Both the position numbers and the translations under genes were made by a program. From Thermodesulfobacterium sp. (GTDB lineage: Bacteria > Desulfobacterota > Thermodesulfobacteria > Thermodesulfobacteriales > Thermodesulfobacteriaceae): DNA of 63,200 nt. The stretch is from positions 1 to 63,200 of the forward strand of contig JACDNX010000010.1 in NCBI GenBank assembly GCA_017656385.1, in the 5' to 3' direction. Below are positions 59,003 to 63,200 of this stretch, one piece after another (positions within the stretch are counted from its first letter, which is position 1; every line of letters begins with the position of its first letter). The notes below the pieces were generated by a model. That model did not search any database. It was not told the origin of the DNA and saw only the letters and a list, made by a program, of their open reading frames with translations.

Positions 59003-61003
59003 ATGCCTAAGATTTGGTCATATAATGCTGGTTTAGAGTGTGCAGAACCTGAAATTGTAGAAAAAGAGACAGATATTTTAATAGTCGGTGGTGGAATGGC
59101 AGCTTGTGGAGCTGCAGTTGAGGCTGTAAAATGGGCAAAGCCTCATGGATTAAGAATTATTCTCTGTGATAAAGCTGCTATGGAAAGATCTGGTGCAGTA
59201 GCTATGGGTCTTTCTGCTATTAATACATATATTGGAGAAAACAAACCTGACGATTATGTCAGAATGGTTCGTTGTGACTTAATGGGTATTGTTCGTGAAG
59301 ACCTTGTATTTGATGTTGGTCGTCATGTTGATGATACTGTTCAGTGCTTTGAAGAGTGGGGTCTTCCTATTTGGAAAAAAGATCCTAATACTGGTAAGAC
59401 CTTAGATGGTGCTGAGGCAAAAGCCAAAGGATTAACTTTGAAAGCTGGTGCTCAGCCTGTTCGTTCTGGTCGTTGGCAGATCATGATTAATGGTGAATCT
59501 TATAAAGTTATAGTTGCTGAAGCAGCAAAGAATGCTCTTACTAATTATGAAAATGCTGAGATTATTGAAAGGTGCTTTATAGTAAGACCTCTTCTTGATG
59601 CTAATGAACCCAATCGTTGTGCTGGAGCAGTAGGATTTTCTGTAAGAGAAAATAAGATTTATATTATTAAAGCTAATGCAGTATTACTTGCTACTGGTGG
59701 AGCAGTTAATGTATTTCGTCCAAGATCAATTGGTGAAGGAAAGGGACGTGCTTGGTATCCTGTATGGAATCCTGGAACAGGATATGCAATGTGTGCTCAA
59801 ATTGGAGCAAAGCTTGTTCTTATGGAAAACAGATTTATCCCCGCGCGTTTTAAAGATGGATATGGACCAGTTGGTGCTTGGTTCTTGCTCTTTAAAGCAA
59901 GAGCAACCAATGCTTTTGGAGAAGATTATATTAAAAAACATGCTGATGAATTAAAGAAATTCGCTCCTTATGGTGAGGCAAGCCATATTGGAACTTGTTT
60001 GAGAAACCATGCTATGCTTATTGAAATGGAAGCTGGTCGTGGACCAGTCTTTATACATACTGAATGGGCACTTCAAGAAGCAGCAAAAACTATGGATAAG
60101 AAAGAATTTAAACACCTTGTTGCTGAAGCTTGGGAAGACTTCTTAGATATGTGTGTAACCCAAGCTGGACTTTGGGCTTGTTTGAATATTGAACCTGAAA
60201 AACTTCCTTCTGAAATTATGCCTACAGAACCATATCTCCTTGGTAGTCATGCTGGATGTGCTGGTGCTTGGGTATGTGGGCCTGATGAAGATTGGGTCCC
60301 TGAAGAATATAAAGCTCCTTGGAAGGAAATCGGACTTTACAACAGAATGACAACAATAAAAGGGCTCTTCTGTGCAGGAGACACTGTTGGAGCATCTGGA
60401 CACAAGTTCTCCTCCGGATCTCATGTAGAGGGAAGAATCGCTGCTAAAGCTATGGTGAAATTCTGTCTTGATAACAAAGATTTCAAACCAACACCTAAGG
60501 AAAATCCAGAAGATTTAAAGAAAGAAATTTATGATCCTTGGTATAGATTTGAACAGTATAAGAATGCAACCACCCACTATGAAATCAATCCAAATTATCT
60601 ACTTCCTCGTCAGATTCAAGATAGACTTATGAAGCTCATGGATGAGTATGTAGCTGGTTGTTCTACTTTCTATAAAACCAATAAAGTTATGCTTGAAAGA
60701 GGACTTGAGCTTCTTAAAATGCTTAAAGAAGATATGGAACTTGCTGCTGCAAGAGACCTTCACGAGCTTATGAGAGCCTATGAAAATAGGCATCGTGTAT
60801 GGACAGCAGAGGCTCACTTACTTCACATTCTCTTCCGTGAAGAGACCCGTTATCCTGGATATTTCTATAGAACAGATTTTCCTAATCTTGATGATGCAAA
60901 CTGGAGATGTTTCACTCTATCTTCCTACAATGCTGAAACTAAGGAATGGACTTTAGAGACTTATCCTTATGTTCAGATTATTCCTGATCCTCTTGGACCG
61001 TAG
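59003..61003 (+). CDS. aprA: adenylylsulfate reductase, alpha subunit
   Basis: 666 residues, the usual length. FAD flavoprotein of the fumarate-reductase family that reduces APS to sulfite and AMP. Seen: ILIVGGGMAACGAAVEAVKW for FAD, AMERSGAVAMGLSAINTYIG, VLLATGGAVNVFRPRS, LLGSHAGCAGAW and FCAGDTVGASGHKFSSGSHVEG with the substrate-binding residues. The codons look like those of a very highly expressed gene. An intrinsic terminator follows 17 bases after the stop. Electrons come via AprB, probably from QmoABC. Confidence 0.98.
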   Translation: MPKIWSYNAGLECAEPEIVEKETDILIVGGGMAACGAAVEAVKWAKPHGLRIILCDKAAMERSGAVAMGLSAINTYIGENKPDDYVRMVRCDLMGIVREDLVFDVGRHVDDTVQCFEEWGLPIWKKDPNTGKTLDGAEAKAKGLTLKAGAQPVRSGRWQIMINGESYKVIVAEAAKNALTNYENAEIIERCFIVRPLLDANEPNRCAGAVGFSVRENKIYIIKANAVLLATGGAVNVFRPRSIGEGKGRAWYPVWNPGTGYAMCAQIGAKLVLMENRFIPARFKDGYGPVGAWFLLFKARATNAFGEDYIKKHADELKKFAPYGEASHIGTCLRNHAMLIEMEAGRGPVFIHTEWALQEAAKTMDKKEFKHLVAEAWEDFLDMCVTQAGLWACLNIEPEKLPSEIMPTEPYLLGSHAGCAGAWVCGPDEDWVPEEYKAPWKEIGLYNRMTTIKGLFCAGDTVGASGHKFSSGSHVEGRIAAKAMVKFCLDNKDFKPTPKENPEDLKKEIYDPWYRFEQYKNATTHYEINPNYLLPRQIQDRLMKLMDEYVAGCSTFYKTNKVMLERGLELLKMLKEDMELAAARDLHELMRAYENRHRVWTAEAHLLHILFREETRYPGYFYRTDFPNLDDANWRCFTLSSYNAETKEWTLETYPYVQIIPDPLGP

Positions 61004-61020
61004 TAAATTGGTATAAATAA

Positions 61021-61054
61021 AAAGAGGGGGCTTTAAGCCCCCTCTTTTTATTTT
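61021..61054 (+). terminator. intrinsic terminator after aprA
   Basis: GAGGGGGC, loop TTTAA, GCCCCCTC with flanking A/T pairs (11 bp in all) and the T-run TTTTTATTTTTT. It is the only clear rho-independent terminator in the window, and would cap the aprBA transcript. Its T-run also forms the left arm of the next stem. Confidence 0.9.
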
Positions 61055-61100
61055 TTCAGGATAAATTCCCTTATTGAGAAGGGGGTTTATCCTGAAAAAA
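61051..61100 (+). repeat. 20-bp stem-loop between the aprA terminator and qmoA
   Basis: The left arm TTTTTTCAGGATAAATTCCC (61051-61070) pairs with 61081-61100 (GGGGGTTTATCCTGAAAAAA): 15 perfect pairs, two G-T wobbles and three more pairs, with a ten-base loop. It ends just before the qmoA ribosome site GGGAGGGG. Possible roles are mRNA processing or stabilisation, antitermination with the preceding terminator, or a small mobile repeat. Confidence 0.8.
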
Positions 61101-61116
61101 TATTTGGGAGGGGATT

Positions 61117-62358
61117 ATGAAAAGCTTACCCATATTAGTAGTAGGAGGAGGAATAAGCGGAATCACTGCAGCTGTTGAAGCTGCTGAAGTTGGAGCAGAG
61201 GTAATTTTAGTGGAAAAAGAGCCCACCTTAGGTGGTAGGGTTGCTCAATTAAGATATTATTTTCCAAAGCTTTGTCCTCCTACCTGTGGTTTAGAGATCA
61301 ACTATAGAAGAATTAAAACTAATCCCAGAATAAAAGTTTATACTATGGCAGAGGTTACTGAAATTTCAGGAGAGGCTGGAAATTATAGAGTAAAAATTAA
61401 TATTAAACCTCGTTATGTAAATGACAATTGTACTGCCTGTGGTGAATGTGAAAAAGTTTGTGAAGGTGAAAGAGTAAGTGAATTTGATTTTGGATTAAGA
61501 AAAACAAAAGCTATTTATCTACCTTCTCCTATGGCTTTTCCAATGAAATATGTTCTTGATAAAGAAGCTCTGGCAGAAGGAGACTTAGATAGAATAATAT
61601 CAGCTTGTAAGTATAACGCTATAGATCCTGACATGAAAGAGGAAACTTTAGAATTTGAAGTAGGAGCTATTATATGGGCAACTGGTTGGAAACCATATGA
61701 TGCTACAAAACTTGATAATTTAGGTTATGGTAAATATATTAATGTGATAACTAACATGCAGATGGAGAGACTTGCATCACCTTGGGGACCAACTGGTGGT
61801 AAAATTTTAAGACCTTCAGATCAAAGTCCTCCTAAAAAGGTTGCTTTTGTTCAATGTGCTGGTTCCAGAGATGAAAACCATCTGCCTTACTGTTCTTACA
61901 TTTGTTGTTTAGCATCTCTTAAACAGAGTTTATATTTAGCAGAGCAGGATCCAGAGGCTGAGTCATTGATTTTTTATATAGATATAAGAACACCCGGAAG
62001 ATATGAGAAATTTTTAAAGAGAGCTCAGGAAGAAGCAAGGATTAACTTTATAAAAGGAAAAGTTGCTAAGATTGAAGAGGATCCAGAAACTAAGGATCTA
62101 ATAGTAACAGCAGAAGATACTTTATCTGGCAAAAAAGTAAATGAAAGAGTAAATATGGTTGTTCTTGCTCTTGGTATGCAACCAAGTATTGCAGGAATAA
62201 ATATCAAGGGACTTAAAGTTGATGAAAATGGTTTTGTGGTTTCGGAAAATGGAATTGTTGCCTGTGGTTGCGCTAAGATGCCTCTTGATGTTATGACTTC
62301 AAATGAGACAGCAACTGGTGCAGCTTTGAAAGCTATCCAAACCATAGTAAGGGGGTAA
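61117..62358 (+). CDS. qmoA: quinone-interacting membrane-bound oxidoreductase, subunit QmoA
   Basis: 413 residues. An HdrA-like FAD flavoprotein: PILVVGGGISGITAAVEAAEVGAEV near the start, LRYYFPKLCPPTCGLEINYRRI with cysteines, CTACGECEKVCEG near residue 107 (a cluster or binding motif), and AFVQCAGSRDENHLPYCSYICC near 245. In sulfate reducers QmoABC passes electrons between menaquinol and AprBA. It starts after its own GGGAGGGG ribosome site and is followed by qmoB after three bases. Confidence 0.93.
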   Translation: MKSLPILVVGGGISGITAAVEAAEVGAEVILVEKEPTLGGRVAQLRYYFPKLCPPTCGLEINYRRIKTNPRIKVYTMAEVTEISGEAGNYRVKINIKPRYVNDNCTACGECEKVCEGERVSEFDFGLRKTKAIYLPSPMAFPMKYVLDKEALAEGDLDRIISACKYNAIDPDMKEETLEFEVGAIIWATGWKPYDATKLDNLGYGKYINVITNMQMERLASPWGPTGGKILRPSDQSPPKKVAFVQCAGSRDENHLPYCSYICCLASLKQSLYLAEQDPEAESLIFYIDIRTPGRYEKFLKRAQEEARINFIKGKVAKIEEDPETKDLIVTAEDTLSGKKVNERVNMVVLALGMQPSIAGINIKGLKVDENGFVVSENGIVACGCAKMPLDVMTSNETATGAALKAIQTIVRG

Positions 62359-62361
62359 AAA

Positions 62362-63200
62362 ATGGAAAAGATAGGTGTTTTTATATGTACTTCCTGTGAT
62401 ATTGGAAATCGTTTAGATATTGCAGAACTGGAAAACGCTGCTCGTGAACAGGGAGCAGCTGCTGTATATAGTAAAGAATTTCTCTGTTCCAAAGAAGGAA
62501 GAGCATTTATAGAAGAAAAGATTCAACAGGATGGTCTTGATGCTGTTTCTATTTGTGCCTGTTCATCAAGAGTTAACTATGATGTATTTAATTTTGAAAA
62601 TGTAGCAGTGGATAGGACAAGTTTAAGAGAAGGGGTGGTTTGGAGTAGATTTCCTGTAGGTGAAGAAGGTAATATATTAGAGGATACAGCTGAATATGTA
62701 GAGGGAGTATCTTTTAAAGATGAATTGATGGCTTTAGCAAAGGATTATATAAGAATGAGTGTTGCAAAACTTCAGAGCTACAAAATGCCTGAACCATTTA
62801 AACCAGAGGAAGAGATTTCTAAGACTATTCTTGTAATTGGTGGAGGAGTTGCTGGATTGACTGCAGCGATAGAAGCTGCTAATGCCGGTTACGAAGTGGT
62901 ACTTGTTGAAAAGGAAAAAGAGCTGGGTGGTTTTGTAGCTAAAATGAAAGCTCATTGCGAAGTTAATCATCCCTATAAAAATATTGTTCCACCTGTAGTA
63001 GGGGAGCTTATTTCTCAGGTTGAGAATAATGAAAAAATAAAAGTTTATAAAGGAGCAACTGTTGCAAGCATTTCAGGTATGCCGGGGTTATTTAATGTAA
63101 AAATTAATGTAGGTGGAAAAGAAGAAGAGGTTAAAATTGGTTCAGTTGTTTTAGCAGCTGGATTTAAACCTTATGATGCAAGTAAACTTACAGATTTAGG
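62362..63200 (+). CDS. qmoB: QmoB (HdrA/HdrD-like flavoprotein), 5' part, cut by the window edge
   Basis: An open frame from the ATG at 62362 (after AAGGGGGT, three bases past the qmoA stop) to the end of the window, about 279 codons without a stop. The first 150 residues, MEKIGVFICTSCDIGNRLD and ICACSSRVNYDVF, belong to the QmoB-specific N-terminal domain with several cysteines; TILVIGGGVAGLTAAIEAANAGYEV begins the FAD-binding part. The C-terminal ferredoxin and remaining parts, and qmoC, lie beyond the right edge. Confidence 0.93.
   Translation, partial: MEKIGVFICTSCDIGNRLDIAELENAAREQGAAAVYSKEFLCSKEGRAFIEEKIQQDGLDAVSICACSSRVNYDVFNFENVAVDRTSLREGVVWSRFPVGEEGNILEDTAEYVEGVSFKDELMALAKDYIRMSVAKLQSYKMPEPFKPEEEISKTILVIGGGVAGLTAAIEAANAGYEVVLVEKEKELGGFVAKMKAHCEVNHPYKNIVPPVVGELISQVENNEKIKVYKGATVASISGMPGLFNVKINVGGKEEEVKIGSVVLAAGFKPYDASKLTDL

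Noticed and set aside
62025-62492. 155-codon open frame antisense to qmoA/qmoB
   Set aside because: It is the complement of well-supported genes, with no promoter or ribosome site; the Ser/Thr/Phe-rich product is a shadow.
1-63200. CRISPR arrays, insertion sequences, prophage or toxin-antitoxin modules
   Set aside because: No regularly spaced repeats, transposase, integrase, or toxin-antitoxin-like gene pair was seen anywhere in the window.

Overview
The window looks like a piece of chromosome from a thermophilic, sulfate-reducing bacterium of the Thermodesulfobacterium/Caldimicrobium type. This is inferred from three things seen together: a reverse gyrase (a hallmark of extreme thermophiles), a complete sulfate-activation block (sat, a small conserved-looking gene, aprB, aprA, qmoA and the start of qmoB), and a very AT-rich, densely packed gene order. 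An envelope with LPS is suggested by kdsD, lipoproteins and a NagZ-type enzyme. No insertion sequence, prophage or CRISPR array was seen.

Layout. 1-48 is the 3' end of a 5S rRNA, so an rRNA operon ends at the left edge. 111-7.8 kb holds a class A penicillin-binding protein, a cytochrome c assembly protein (CcsB type), reverse gyrase and a radical-SAM/HhH DNA-linked protein. 7.9-15.4 kb is a rightward run: a PhnD-like protein without signal peptide, a PAS-GAF-PAS-GGDEF-EAL c-di-GMP protein, a methyltransferase, a cysteine desulfurase, a NagZ-type glycosidase, a fumarase alpha subunit and a lipoprotein. 15.3-17.3 kb runs left: rsmD, a spermidine-synthase-like gene, a SpeD homologue that has lost its pyruvoyl serine, and tRNA-Pro. 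17.4-20.1 kb holds metE behind a cobalamin riboswitch with a ten-codon leader ORF, next to a decayed ferritin gene. 20.1-28.5 kb is a long leftward housekeeping run (parA, ubiA-like, yicC, miaA, mutL, mdh, HD protein, dciA-like, phosphohexomutase).

28.6-44.8 kb mixes biosynthesis and quality control: periplasmic DJ-1-like protein, DAHP synthase, leuA, a TPR lipoprotein, yjbQ, an L,D-transpeptidase, panC, panD, rimO, hslUV, rtcB, a small coiled-coil lipoprotein, an Smr protein, a THEP1 NTPase fused to thymidylate kinase, kdsD, an unknown gene and a LysM-NlpC/P60 hydrolase. 44.9-49.3 kb has purB, a Nudix hydrolase, tRNA-Val and rpsF-rpsR-rplI-dnaB. 49.3-56.3 kb has a tandem Usp protein, a DUF4198-like protein, an unknown protein, rsmE, a RecB-like helicase, a HAD phosphatase and a polyprenyl synthase.

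56.4-63.2 kb is the energy core. Sat makes APS from sulfate and ATP, AprBA reduces APS to sulfite and AMP, and QmoAB(C) is expected to link AprBA to the menaquinone pool. The polyprenyl synthase and UbiA-like prenyltransferase could supply that quinone. Sat and aprB have separate near-consensus promoters, an intrinsic terminator follows aprA, and a 20-bp stem lies between it and qmoA.

Two genome-wide habits show up. All eight convergent gene pairs either overlap or are separated by four bases or fewer, and several genes appear to start within about 14 bases of a -10 box without a Shine-Dalgarno sequence, which suggests leaderless mRNAs. The observations I rate highest are the SpeD homologue lacking its catalytic serine, the small gene between sat and aprB, the riboswitch/leader-ORF/ferritin-remnant junction, the aprA-qmoA stem and the THEP1-Tmk fusion.
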